Source of the DNA: Sphingobacterium corticibacter
Lineage (GTDB): Bacteria > Bacteroidota > Bacteroidia > Sphingobacteriales > Sphingobacteriaceae
NCBI RefSeq assembly: GCF_003076635.1
Contig: NZ_QDKG01000002.1
Location: 310,001 to 374,000, forward strand
Direction: 5' to 3'
Length of the DNA: 64,000 bases
Notes under the pieces: model-generated
What the model was told of the DNA's origin: nothing
What the model saw: only the letters and a program-made list of their open reading frames with translations
Databases searched by the model: none
Made by a program: the position numbers and the translations under genes
In this document: in pieces, positions 27,341 to 36,102 of the stretch
Layout of the letters: the number at the start of each line of letters is the position of its first letter
How positions within the stretch are numbered: the first letter of the stretch is position 1

Positions 27341-27787
27341 ATGAAAAAAATTGCAGACTATAGAAATTTATTGGGAGTAGACAAAAACGCTACGCTAAAA
27401 GAGCTTAAGACCATCTACAGAAATGCGATGAAAGATACTCATCCTGACAAGTTTGTCGATAACGACGACGCTAAACTCGAAGCGGAAGAAAAGAGCAAAA
27501 CGGTTATTGAGGCCTATCATTTTCTGGTAAGCATACATGCTGAAACACAGGAAAAATATAAAGAAGAGTATACGGAAACGACTACAAAATCAAATATTCA
27601 TGATTTTTATTTAGAGAAGTCTATTCTTAAAGTACAACATCTTAATGGGCAAAAGTTCGAATACATCGGTGTGCCAAAAAATGTCTATATTAAGATGGTA
27701 AACTCAGACTCGCCAAGCCGTTTCGCAAGAAGACATATTTATGGAAACTTTATATACCGGAAGTCTGGTGAAGCGATGACCGATTAA
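27341..27787 (+). CDS. J-domain protein with C-terminal KTSC domain
   Basis: 148 residues. Residues about 5-70 form a J domain with the essential HPD tripeptide at 34-36 (TYRNAMKDTHPDKF-type layout), which stimulates DnaK ATPase. Residues about 95-145 match the short KTSC domain: FEYIGVPKNVYIKMVNSDSP then HIYGNFIYRKSG. KTSC is named for its occurrence with lysyl-tRNA synthetase and similar proteins and has no settled function. There is no Gly/Phe or zinc-finger region, so this is a type III J protein. Single gene with its own promoter and terminator. Confidence 0.8.
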   Translation: MKKIADYRNLLGVDKNATLKELKTIYRNAMKDTHPDKFVDNDDAKLEAEEKSKTVIEAYHFLVSIHAETQEKYKEEYTETTTKSNIHDFYLEKSILKVQHLNGQKFEYIGVPKNVYIKMVNSDSPSRFARRHIYGNFIYRKSGEAMTD

Positions 27788-27814
27788 TTTTCAATAACTA
27801 TGAATCCCGAGATT

Positions 27815-27851
27815 AAAGCACAGCTAGCTTTTGTCAAGCTAGCTGTGCTTT
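27815..27851 (+). terminator. Terminator after the DnaJ-KTSC gene
   Basis: Perfect 16-base stem: AAAGCACAGCTAGCTT, loop TTGTC, AAGCTAGCTGTGCTTT, 28 bases past the stop. Confidence 0.85.
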
Positions 27852-27897
27852 AAACGTAGAAGAAATCCGCCTACGAGCATTATCTGCGTTTGATTAA

Positions 27898-29526
27898 CTA
27901 CTTTTCTTTGTCCAACAACACCTGAAAAGGCTTCGCCTGTTTATTGACTTTCCAGCTAGCTATTATACTCGCTATGCCAAGCAATAAAAAAAGCATATCG
28001 ATCAGAAAAATACCATCGGCTCCCATCTGCTTCGTTTTCCACAACCATAAGCCCGTGGTAAAACCATTGGCTAATGGCACCAGCAGACAGGTAATCGCCG
28101 ATAGGATCAAGGTATGCAGATTCACTCTGGATGGATTTCGCAAGGCGATCAAATAGATGCTCAACACCAGCCAACTGTAAAAATAAACACGATAGACCAC
28201 TTCTTGATTTATCGTCGGTAAAAACTTCAGCATGATGAAGGTGAACGCCGTAACTGGCAACATCGCTAAGCAGGCAGACAGAAATACATTGCTTGCCCAG
28301 AAGTTGAACCGTCTTTTGTACAACGGCACATTGTTTTTGTTGCGCGCTACCAACCAGATCATAATACCAGAGATGATGACCGCACAACCCATTAACCCCA
28401 AAACAAAGAAAACCAGACGCAACGGTGTGCCACCAAAATCACCAAAATGCAGGTGATAAATTAAGCTACGGACACCATCTACATAGTTTGCGTCATCGAT
28501 CGGCGATTTTGATTCTAAAACCTCGCCCGTAGCAATATTTTGCTTTACAAATCCCGAACCGGCGAATCGTCGTGCAGGATTTGGTTTTGCTTCCAACACA
28601 ACCTGCATGTTTTGATCTTGAAAATTACGAATATGAATACGAGAAATTCGACTGCCTTCCCAAGTCTGCTGCCATTCGGCAACGTAGGCGTTCATATCAA
28701 ACTCCTTATCTAATGCTTGGTAAGCATAAGGCACTTCGATCGTCCGATTGTATTGCAGATCCTCAAAAAGCTGCTCTTGCTTGCCCTCATACAGGAAATG
28801 CGAGAATGGCGTGGTTAACACGAAATTCGTAATCAAAACTACCCCCGTCACCGCAAACAATAATTGGGATGGAAATCCGATTACGCCTAAGACCGTATGC
28901 ATATCCGTCCACACGGTTTTCCATTTGCTCCACGGACGGAACAAGAAAAAGTTGGTTTTGATTTTATCCCAATGCAATAGTAATCCCGTTATCAATGCAA
29001 AGAGAAAAAGAAAAGATACAATGCCCGCTAATAAATAGCCAAATGGCGTACCCAAACGGATGGGAATCTGATTAAGTGGCGCCAAAAAATGTAGGCGATA
29101 CAGAAATTCGCCCATATCATAGCCTTCGGCATAGCTCGTTGGGGTCTTGTTGGCAAAGTAATACAAGAAATAGGCAGAATCACCCGATTGCTGCCGACGA
29201 CCTCTTTTTGCTTCGACCGGCACTGGCTTACTAATCGTAGTGTCTTTGGAAGCCGACATATTGATGTATGCACCTTGCCCGCTATTAAGCATATAGAAAT
29301 CAAAGTCACGCCCTTGTAGATTGTAGGTTTTCGAAAGGGAATCGATCAAGTAATTATAATCAGCGGATATGTTTTCTCCATGTGTTTCCGCTTTTTGCCA
29401 GGCGCTAATGCTGTCTTTAAAAAAGGCAAAAGAACCCGCGAAAAAGATCACATACAGCAAAGCGGCGATGATAATACCGCTAATGGTGTGCGTATGGAAG
29501 TAGATATTGTATTTCCTTTGATCCAT
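27898..29526 (-). CDS. PepSY-domain iron-regulated membrane protein (ferric-siderophore reductase-like)
   Basis: 542 residues. It has an N-terminal membrane helix (HTHTISGIIIAALLYVIFFAGS, the PepSY_TM start), a large periplasmic region, the TM/histidine segment LFALITGLLLHWDKIKTNFFLFRPW..TDMHTVLGVIG, a second periplasmic part with HLHFGDFGG and five or so C-terminal helices. This is the PiuB/FegD-type family thought to reduce or transport iron from siderophores across the inner membrane. It is last in an operon with the siderophore receptor and two small membrane proteins, which strongly supports an iron role. Confidence 0.9.
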   Translation of the reverse strand: MDQRKYNIYFHTHTISGIIIAALLYVIFFAGSFAFFKDSISAWQKAETHGENISADYNYLIDSLSKTYNLQGRDFDFYMLNSGQGAYINMSASKDTTISKPVPVEAKRGRRQQSGDSAYFLYYFANKTPTSYAEGYDMGEFLYRLHFLAPLNQIPIRLGTPFGYLLAGIVSFLFLFALITGLLLHWDKIKTNFFLFRPWSKWKTVWTDMHTVLGVIGFPSQLLFAVTGVVLITNFVLTTPFSHFLYEGKQEQLFEDLQYNRTIEVPYAYQALDKEFDMNAYVAEWQQTWEGSRISRIHIRNFQDQNMQVVLEAKPNPARRFAGSGFVKQNIATGEVLESKSPIDDANYVDGVRSLIYHLHFGDFGGTPLRLVFFVLGLMGCAVIISGIMIWLVARNKNNVPLYKRRFNFWASNVFLSACLAMLPVTAFTFIMLKFLPTINQEVVYRVYFYSWLVLSIYLIALRNPSRVNLHTLILSAITCLLVPLANGFTTGLWLWKTKQMGADGIFLIDMLFLLLGIASIIASWKVNKQAKPFQVLLDKEK

Positions 29527-29533
29527 TTGATTT

Positions 29534-29818
29534 TTATGCTTGAAGAAGAAAGTACAATCCGTAAAAAACGCTGGTGGCCAGTAAGTAAATCAGCCATACA
29601 CGCCACACATTCTTGTCCACAAATGCCCAAAGCAAAAGAAACGCCCACAAAATGTAGCCCGTAAAAAAAGCCGTGGCCACCACATTTTCTTTCGGAAAGA
29701 AGACGGTCATGAGCAAATGAAAACTAAACATTGTACTGTAACCTCCCAATGTTCCCGCAAGAATTTTGCTGAGACGCAGCCAGCCCGATTTGGTCAAGTA
29801 TTTTTTATTTGCTGGCAT
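29534..29818 (-). CDS. Small membrane protein, DUF3649-like
   Basis: 94 residues, three hydrophobic segments. The start SKILAGTLGGYSTMFSFHLL and the LLLWAFVDKNVWRVW segment match my memory of DUF3649, a small family that travels with PepSY iron proteins and siderophore receptors. It starts three bases after the DUF3325-like gene ends and stops seven bases before the PepSY gene. Likely an accessory component of siderophore-iron handling at the inner membrane. Confidence 0.75.
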   Translation of the reverse strand: MPANKKYLTKSGWLRLSKILAGTLGGYSTMFSFHLLMTVFFPKENVVATAFFTGYILWAFLLLWAFVDKNVWRVWLIYLLATSVFYGLYFLLQA

Positions 29819-29820
29819 AA

Positions 29821-30144
29821 TTACAACAGTTCAAATAAAAGACAGAACAGATACAAACCAACCACATACGGTATGCGAAGCCAAGAGAATGGAAAAAACA
29901 AAACGCACACTCCGCCCATCATCATGAGGATCACCACCGCTGCAAACAAACCACTTCCGACTCCCAAGGCCAACATACAGCCATTCGTGCCCAGTACAAA
30001 TAGCCCGATAGCTACTTTCTTGCTGATCTCACGACTCTGCCATTGTGCTAACCACTGCGGTTTATCCGGCCAAGATATTCTCTTGGACGTACTCATCCAC
30101 AGCAAAAAGCCGGCGAAAAACAAAAAGCAGCAGGTGGTGATCAT
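29821..30144 (-). CDS. Small membrane protein, DUF3325-like
   Basis: 107 residues, three predicted membrane helices with the pattern W-R/K loop, then VGSGLFAAVVILMMMGGVCVLFFPF. DUF3325 proteins are usually of this size and sit in the same operons as DUF3649 and PepSY proteins. It begins eight bases after the siderophore receptor gene. Assigned from size, topology and neighbourhood; sequence match is moderate. Confidence 0.7.
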   Translation of the reverse strand: MITTCCFLFFAGFLLWMSTSKRISWPDKPQWLAQWQSREISKKVAIGLFVLGTNGCMLALGVGSGLFAAVVILMMMGGVCVLFFPFSWLRIPYVVGLYLFCLLFELL

Positions 30145-30152
30145 CTTATTTG

Positions 30153-32543
30153 TTAAAAGGTATAACCTAAGGTCAATCTAAATCCGCGCGGTGGCAATGC
30201 TCTCCAACCATAATGCGAGTAACCCCATGCACCAGGATAAAAACCAGTGTAGTTATAGCGATCCATCACATTGTTCACGACCAAAGCAATGTTATAGTTG
30301 TCTCTTTTATAAGATGCGCCTAAGTCTACAGAAAACAAATTGTCTGGAAGATATTTCTCGACGGTTGACGGCCAAGCTGCACGGTTTGCCTGTAATTCAT
30401 AACCTGCCGAAAAGCCCAATCCTTCCAACGCGCCGCGAGTCATTCTATAATTCAACCAAGCATTGGTGATATGCTCTGCATTTCCGTATAACATCATACC
30501 TACTCGAGCCGGATTATTATCCTTCGAAATTTTTGCATCGGTGTATGCATAGTTGAACATCACATTAAAAGAAGGTGAAATGCGACCATTTATATCCACT
30601 TCAATTCCTTTGGAAGTCGCTTCTCCCGACTGCTCAACCAAACCCGGACGATCAGGTCCTGCCGTGGTCGTAATATTCGTACGTACCAAATGGTAAGCCG
30701 TGATTCCTGCTAACAAATTGCCATTGAACCAGGTTTTTTTCAAGCCCAACTCTTTGCTCGTACCACGGGAAGGATCTACCGGATTTCCGTTTACTTGCGT
30801 ACCTGTTTGCTCCTGAAATGTCTGATCGTACAAGGCAAAAGCCGTAAATGTTGGCGTAATCAATCCCGTAACACTAAAGCGAGGAGTCAATGCGCTATTA
30901 TGTACACGTGCACCATTCGAAGCCGCGCTAGTACGTGTGGTCGACGTATAACGTAGCCCCGCACCGATGCGTAATTTATCATCTAGAAAATGAGCTTCAT
31001 CTTGGAAATGCAGAGAATAGTAGCTGTACTCTGTTAAATACTGTGCGCCACGCTCCCGCAATGAACGGCTTCTGTCGTAAGTCGGCAAATCAGATTTTCT
31101 CAATTGACCATAGACAGGATTGTAGATGTTGAATACACCTGGCAGTGTATCCAAGTTTGTCCAATCTGCCACGTATGATTTAGTCCCCATATCCAAACCA
31201 AACAAGACATTGTTCTGTACTTCGCCTAGGTTGAATTTACCTTTCATAAATACCTGTCCTACGGTCGAAGTGTTCATCGCATCGCCAATAGCAAGGTTTC
31301 GCTTTGTGTTACCCAGACTATCCAATGTGTTAAAAGTAGCGTACAGCGATTCGCCTTGCATCTGAGAGTTGATGTAACCGAATTGTCCGGTCATCATCCA
31401 GTTATCTGAAAAATAATGATTTACCGTACCAAACACATTGTGCTCGCGCACCACCGTTGGATCGATAATGGGATCGGAAAAGCTAAATTCTCTCGGCAAT
31501 TCTTTAAATCCTTTGATCCCATACGCGTATTTCGAGAATCCTCCCGTGAATGCATTTTGAGATAAAATGTATTCTGCCGTAAAGTCAGTTTTTTCGGAGT
31601 GGACATATTTGATGGATGGATTGATCACAAATTGCTCATTAGAAGCGTGCATCACATGCGAACCTTTTTTGGTACCCATCAAACTCAATCTTCCCAAGAG
31701 TTTACCATCTTGCGAAAGCTTACCATCTACATCGACTTCAGCGCGGTAAAGACCAAAGCTACCCAAGCTCAAGCGAGCAGTATTGACAGCGTCTTCTCCT
31801 TTAGGTTTTTTGGTCACGATGTTGTAGAAACCACCAGGTTGCGTATTACCCATCATAAAACCGGCTGGTCCTTTTACAAACTCAATACGATCAACGAAAG
31901 CCATATCTTCGCGAAGCGGACCAAAACTACCGCTCACATCCATACCATTTCTTAGATTAGAAGCAGAGTATCCACGTACCGCGATACCAGCGCTCGCCTC
32001 TTCTTGGTGATAGATCGTACGCGCTCCACTGACATTACGTGTAAAGCCTTCCGCAGTAGAAAATATCATCTGATCGTTCAATAAGTTCTTGTCGATAACC
32101 ACAATATTCTGCGGAGTCACCAAGAGGTTTTCCGATAAACGTAACGTGGATGATGGTACATTTCTACGGTTGGCAGATACGATGACAGACTCAATTTCAT
32201 CACTGCTGATTTCCAGCACAAAATCTACAGTCACCTTAGTTCCATTTTGGATCGATACCGTTTTCTGAGATTTGTTTTTACGATAGGTCGCGATGATTTC
32301 GAGGTTGCCCGATGGCACATTTTCTAATGTATAGCGCCCGTCCTCATCGGTGACTGTTTTTTGCGCATTGTTGGCGATAGAGATCGCTACTCCCGCCATC
32401 GCTGTTCCATTATTGGAAAGTACTCGACCGGCGATCTCATTGCTATTTTGAGCAACAGCTTCAGTAGGAAAAACGATTAAGCAAGTATACAGAGCAAATA
32501 GCACCATGTGCAGACTATACCAAACTGGTTTATATCTATTCAT
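30153..32543 (-). CDS. TonB-dependent siderophore receptor
   Basis: 796 residues from the ATG at 32543, which yields a standard signal peptide ending EAVAQ; a start 36 bases upstream would add a second hydrophobic stretch and is less likely. A carboxypeptidase-regulatory domain (about 36-110) precedes the plug, where the siderophore-receptor hallmarks GIAVRGYSASNLRNGMDVSG and EFVKGPAGFMMGNTQPGGFYNIVTKKP occur. The barrel ends LTLGYTF. It heads the receptor-DUF3325-DUF3649-PepSY iron operon and is divergent from an AraC regulator that probably controls it. Confidence 0.95.
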   Translation of the reverse strand: MNRYKPVWYSLHMVLFALYTCLIVFPTEAVAQNSNEIAGRVLSNNGTAMAGVAISIANNAQKTVTDEDGRYTLENVPSGNLEIIATYRKNKSQKTVSIQNGTKVTVDFVLEISSDEIESVIVSANRRNVPSSTLRLSENLLVTPQNIVVIDKNLLNDQMIFSTAEGFTRNVSGARTIYHQEEASAGIAVRGYSASNLRNGMDVSGSFGPLREDMAFVDRIEFVKGPAGFMMGNTQPGGFYNIVTKKPKGEDAVNTARLSLGSFGLYRAEVDVDGKLSQDGKLLGRLSLMGTKKGSHVMHASNEQFVINPSIKYVHSEKTDFTAEYILSQNAFTGGFSKYAYGIKGFKELPREFSFSDPIIDPTVVREHNVFGTVNHYFSDNWMMTGQFGYINSQMQGESLYATFNTLDSLGNTKRNLAIGDAMNTSTVGQVFMKGKFNLGEVQNNVLFGLDMGTKSYVADWTNLDTLPGVFNIYNPVYGQLRKSDLPTYDRSRSLRERGAQYLTEYSYYSLHFQDEAHFLDDKLRIGAGLRYTSTTRTSAASNGARVHNSALTPRFSVTGLITPTFTAFALYDQTFQEQTGTQVNGNPVDPSRGTSKELGLKKTWFNGNLLAGITAYHLVRTNITTTAGPDRPGLVEQSGEATSKGIEVDINGRISPSFNVMFNYAYTDAKISKDNNPARVGMMLYGNAEHITNAWLNYRMTRGALEGLGFSAGYELQANRAAWPSTVEKYLPDNLFSVDLGASYKRDNYNIALVVNNVMDRYNYTGFYPGAWGYSHYGWRALPPRGFRLTLGYTF

Positions 32544-32576
32544 TATCTTATTTAGAATTAGTTTAATTAACTTTGA

Positions 32577-32584
32577 CAAAAGTA
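32577..32584 (-). promoter_or_regulatory. -7 element of the siderophore-uptake operon
   Basis: TACTTTTG on the minus strand, 33 bases before the receptor start, in the gap shared with the divergent araC-type gene. No Fur box is obvious. Confidence 0.5.
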
Positions 32585-32650
32585 GACAATGCCGTTTATC
32601 GTTTTTGTTGCGATTGGTATAAATGTTTTAGAATTCGGGAGTGAAATTTT

Positions 32651-33646
32651 ATGGTGAAAAGGGAACAGCGCGCAGTCCAAGATTTTTTTTATTTAGACGA
32701 GATTTGGCAAGGATCGAGCAGAGAAAACCCCTGCGTGGAGAAGTCATTACATAATGAGATGGGTGATTTCAAGACCATTTACATTCATGAGTCGGAGAAG
32801 TTGGCCATTCGCGAGTATCATTCTATCTACCATGAAGATTGTACGCTAAAAAGCACGGTGGATGAAAGTCTTTATGTAGAAATGAGTTTCTTTTTGCACT
32901 CGCACACCATAAAAGATCGTATTGACGGCCGACCCAATGAGTACCTGCCTTACCATGGTTACGTGTATTTCGTGCCAAAAGGCGCAAACTTCGAAGTCAC
33001 GCTAGAAAAGCACAAAAACTACCGACATGTAGATATGTATCTTGAAATCGGTCATCTCGAAGAATGGATTGCCACCCATGCCTATGTGAAAAAATTTGTA
33101 GAAGATGTCCGCGCCGATCGAGCCGCACATTTATTTCCTGCTGGCATTCCCATTTGTCCAGAAATAGCGAATCTCTTATTGGATATCAAAGCAAGCGAAT
33201 TGGATGCAATTAGCCGCGAATACTTCATCAAAGGAAAAATATACCTCTTATTGAGCCTGTTATTTCAGAAAGCTCAGCATATGGCAGCGCCAAACAAAAA
33301 GCAATCTGTAACACTACGACAAGACGAGCAGGACAAACTCGATCACATCGCACAACTGATGGAGCAAAACCTCGATAAGTTTTATTCGACCGAGTTTCTG
33401 GCAAAAGAGTTCGGCGTAAACGAATTCAAACTTAAAAAAGGGTTTAAACAACGCTATGAGATGGGACTATTTGAGTTTGCTATCAAGCTCAAAATGCAAC
33501 GCGCCAAGGAACTTATTTCGAACCGCAGTCATACGTTTAAAGAGATCGCGTACCTGTTGGGTTATTCAGCGCCGTCTTCATTTTCGGTCGCCTTCAAGCG
33601 AGCAACCGGGCTTTCTCCACTGCAATATAGTAAGGGAGTGGGGTGA
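32651..33646 (+). CDS. AraC family transcriptional regulator
   Basis: 331 residues. The C-terminal ~100 form the double helix-turn-helix: DKFYSTEFLAKEFGVNEFKLKKGFKQRYEMGLFEFAIKLKMQRAKEL, then a second helix pair ending APSSFSVAFKRATGLSPLQYSKG. The N-terminal ~200 residues are a ligand-sensing region without a clear match. The divergent arrangement with a siderophore receptor is that of PchR-type regulators, which bind ferric siderophore and switch on the receptor; this is inferred from context. Confidence 0.9.
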   Translation: MVKREQRAVQDFFYLDEIWQGSSRENPCVEKSLHNEMGDFKTIYIHESEKLAIREYHSIYHEDCTLKSTVDESLYVEMSFFLHSHTIKDRIDGRPNEYLPYHGYVYFVPKGANFEVTLEKHKNYRHVDMYLEIGHLEEWIATHAYVKKFVEDVRADRAAHLFPAGIPICPEIANLLLDIKASELDAISREYFIKGKIYLLLSLLFQKAQHMAAPNKKQSVTLRQDEQDKLDHIAQLMEQNLDKFYSTEFLAKEFGVNEFKLKKGFKQRYEMGLFEFAIKLKMQRAKELISNRSHTFKEIAYLLGYSAPSSFSVAFKRATGLSPLQYSKGVG

Positions 33647-33720
33647 TAAAGTTGCTTGCATAATGCGGTTACTACATCAGTACAAGCAACCATTCAAAAC
33701 GACGAAAAGTTTACAGATTA

Positions 33721-33751
33721 AAAAAAATCTACCAAATTGGTAGATTTTTTT
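33721..33751. terminator. Bidirectional terminator between AraC and response-regulator genes
   Basis: AAAAAAATCTACCAA and TTGGTAGATTTTTTT form a symmetrical stem with A and T tails on opposite sides, 75 bases after the AraC stop. Confidence 0.85.
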
Positions 33752-33785
33752 GTTTTTATCATTTTATGACTTTATATTTGTTCTA

Positions 33786-33853
33786 TCATAATTTAGGTTT
33801 ATAATTGGTTATCTAAAGGTTTTCTCTCTCCCCGTTTGAAAACCTTTTTTATT
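33786..33853 (+). ncRNA. Candidate small RNA with a pyrimidine-rich terminator loop
   Basis: A complete Bacteroidota-type promoter, TTTG (33749-33752), 20-base spacer, TATATTTG (33773-33780), points into a gap with no gene. About 30 bases on is a strong terminator: AAAGGTTTTC (33815-33824) pairs with GAAAACCTTT (33838-33847), then T residues. The 13-base loop TCTCTCCCCGTTT is C/U-rich and could pair with purine-rich ribosome binding sites. Predicted length about 65-70 bases. No frame longer than a few codons fits. Confidence 0.5.
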
Positions 33854-33864
33854 TCCCTTCTGAA

Positions 33865-34569
33865 CTATCCCGTAGCCGTTACCAAAATATATCCTGCTCC
33901 GTATATGCTATCGATCTTCACAGTAGGCTCGTCTTTGAGCAACTTCCGCAATCTAGAAATAAAAACTTCCAAACTCTTCCCATTAAAATAATCGGTATCG
34001 CCCCAAAACTTTAAAAGGATTTCTTTTTTGAGCACCAAGGTGTCTTTTCGTTCGGCCAAAAAACCTAATATTTCCGCCTCACGAACGGTCATATTTCTTT
34101 GCACACCATTTGCGGCCATTAGAGCCAGTCGGCTTTTATGAAACGACATGCATCCCAAAGAAATCACATCATTAGATGAATTGGTCGTCGGCTGTTGCGT
34201 AGTAAAGTTGAGGATATTTTTAATTTTAAGCATCAACTCATCCATCTCAAAAGGCTTTTCTATATAATCGAACGCACCCAAAGCCAATCCGCGAGTTCTA
34301 TTTTCTTTACCTGCCAGCGCTGTCAAAAACAAAAGCGGCTGTGTCGGCAACAATTTTTTCACTTTATCAGCCAGTTGAAACCCATCTTCTTCGGGAAGTT
34401 GTACATCAATGATCATCAGATGAAATTCAGTAGATAGCAACTTGTCAAAAGCATCCTCTGCCGAGGTACTCCACACGACTGTAAGGCTTTGGTTTTGTAA
34501 ATAGCGTGACAATACTGCACCTAGTGCTAGCTCGTCCTCCACCAATAAAATATCCATTTGCTCTTTCAT
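33865..34569 (-). CDS. OmpR/PhoB-family response regulator
   Basis: 234 residues from the ATG at 34569; a longer frame reaches 34635 but runs inside the kinase gene. The receiver domain has acidic residues E11-D12, phospho-acceptor D55 (MIIDVQLPEEDG), T83 and K105. The C-terminal winged helix ends in KIDSIYGAGYILV. It is the partner of the histidine kinase just upstream: the kinase stop is separated from this ATG by a single base. Confidence 0.95.
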   Translation of the reverse strand: MKEQMDILLVEDELALGAVLSRYLQNQSLTVVWSTSAEDAFDKLLSTEFHLMIIDVQLPEEDGFQLADKVKKLLPTQPLLFLTALAGKENRTRGLALGAFDYIEKPFEMDELMLKIKNILNFTTQQPTTNSSNDVISLGCMSFHKSRLALMAANGVQRNMTVREAEILGFLAERKDTLVLKKEILLKFWGDTDYFNGKSLEVFISRLRKLLKDEPTVKIDSIYGAGYILVTATG

Positions 34570-34570
34570 C

Positions 34571-35971
34571 TTAATTTTTGGTAGGAATAATGATCTCCAT
34601 GCTAGTGCCTTTTTTTGGAGCATCGGCAACGACAATTTCCCAATTCATTTTAGAAGCACAGAGGTAGCTATAATATAATCCAAGACCTAGGCCGGATCTA
34701 GATTGGGCCTTTTTTGAGCGATAGAATTTCTGGAAAATATAATTCAGATCATCTGCACTGATACCCTCACCATTATCTTGAATGCACAACCGCAACACGT
34801 CTGCATCCGTAACTTGCCAGAAGAGATGAACGTGCTTATTCTTTTCTTTGTTAAATTTATAGGCATTCTCGATCAGATTGTCGAGTATGCACAAGTACAA
34901 TAAGGAATCTACCCAAACTGGATAAGCTTGGTCCGCTTTTTTGTACGTAATACTAATCTTATCCTCAAAGCGTAAAGCAATATCGCACAACAACACGGCC
35001 GTTAGCTCGTTGATGTCAGACAATAAGAAGTCTGGCTTCTGTTCTTCAAGCGTTATAGACATCAAAATCTGCTTCACGTAAAAGCGAAGTCTCATACCCT
35101 GTCGTTCAATGATGGCGCTTGTTTCCTTCACTTCTTTTTCATTCGCTCTTGCAAAAGGCATATCATAAAGGCTGCGAGCAGCGACGACAATCGTTGTAAT
35201 TGGTGTATTGAATTCGTGTCGAATATGCTGTATAAAATCGTTTTTTAGCTGTGTTTCCTTTCGCTGATTCACCCAATTCTGAAAGGTGCGGTAATTGATC
35301 AAGATAGTAAGTAGAATACAGGCAACAGAAAAAAAGAGCACCAAAGACATATCTTGGAGCACTTGCGACACGCGATTAGGGCGATCGACAAAGAGACTGT
35401 ACGTAAAGCGATATTCAGCTCCTTGATTGTTATTAATGGATAATTGCAGCGCTCTATTATTATTTGAAATTTTGCGCAATGTGCCCGCAATTCCTGCCTG
35501 CGGATCATCTGCTTTCACTTGGTAAATAGGTATCCAGCCTCGATCAGGATTTTTGATGATTTCCAGTCGGTCAAAGGTCAGCTTGTAGACAAAATCCCGA
35601 TCCAGTTGTTGATCAATCAAAATCCGTTGAAAAAGTGTGTCGAAATTGTGATGCTGCCGAAGCTGCCCGAGAAATGCGTTCACTATGCTATCTCTGGTCG
35701 TGTCAAACAAGGCCTGATCTTCGATGGAAAGTAGAAAGGGCAATTGCTTTTCGAAATGTTCGGCAAAGAGCTTATTACCTCCTGGAAATAGTTTTTCATT
35801 TTTCACATATTGGCCGTAGGCCGATATCATACTTTCCTTCTGAAAAGCATGAAAGCGTTCATCCTTCAATTTATACGTATTGAACACCAAAAAAGTCACC
35901 ATACAAGCCAAAGCCACCGAGCTAAGTACCAGCACCCACTGATAGACTTTTGGATTGTCTTTCACTTTCAT
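34571..35971 (-). CDS. Sensor histidine kinase
   Basis: 466 residues. Two membrane helices (about 11-30 and 209-227) flank a ~180-residue periplasmic sensor of no recognised type. HisKA contains H252 in FIQHIRHEFNTPITTI; the ATPase domain shows the N box LIENAYKFNKEK, DNGEGISADD and the G2 box SGLGLGLYYSY. It phosphorylates the regulator encoded next. The divergent neighbour is a fucosidase gene, but nothing shows that it is the target. Confidence 0.94.
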   Translation of the reverse strand: MKVKDNPKVYQWVLVLSSVALACMVTFLVFNTYKLKDERFHAFQKESMISAYGQYVKNEKLFPGGNKLFAEHFEKQLPFLLSIEDQALFDTTRDSIVNAFLGQLRQHHNFDTLFQRILIDQQLDRDFVYKLTFDRLEIIKNPDRGWIPIYQVKADDPQAGIAGTLRKISNNNRALQLSINNNQGAEYRFTYSLFVDRPNRVSQVLQDMSLVLFFSVACILLTILINYRTFQNWVNQRKETQLKNDFIQHIRHEFNTPITTIVVAARSLYDMPFARANEKEVKETSAIIERQGMRLRFYVKQILMSITLEEQKPDFLLSDINELTAVLLCDIALRFEDKISITYKKADQAYPVWVDSLLYLCILDNLIENAYKFNKEKNKHVHLFWQVTDADVLRLCIQDNGEGISADDLNYIFQKFYRSKKAQSRSGLGLGLYYSYLCASKMNWEIVVADAPKKGTSMEIIIPTKN

Positions 35972-36071
35972 ACATTAAAACTAGAATAAATTCTGGGGTT
36001 CGACTCTATTATTAAGCTTTTGTTAGGCATTATTTAGGCTTTCATTAAGTAATATTGTTTCGGCCTTGGCC

Positions 36072-36079
36072 TAAGTTTG
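36072..36079 (+). promoter_or_regulatory. -7 element of the fucosidase gene
   Basis: TAAGTTTG fits TAnnTTTG, 23 bases before the ATG. Confidence 0.5.
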
Positions 36080-36102
36080 TAATTACATAAAACGAATTAA
36101 TT

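Noticed and set aside
32577..32650. Fur box before the siderophore receptor
   Set aside because: No sequence close to the GATAATGAT-type inverted repeat could be seen, although iron control is likely from gene content.
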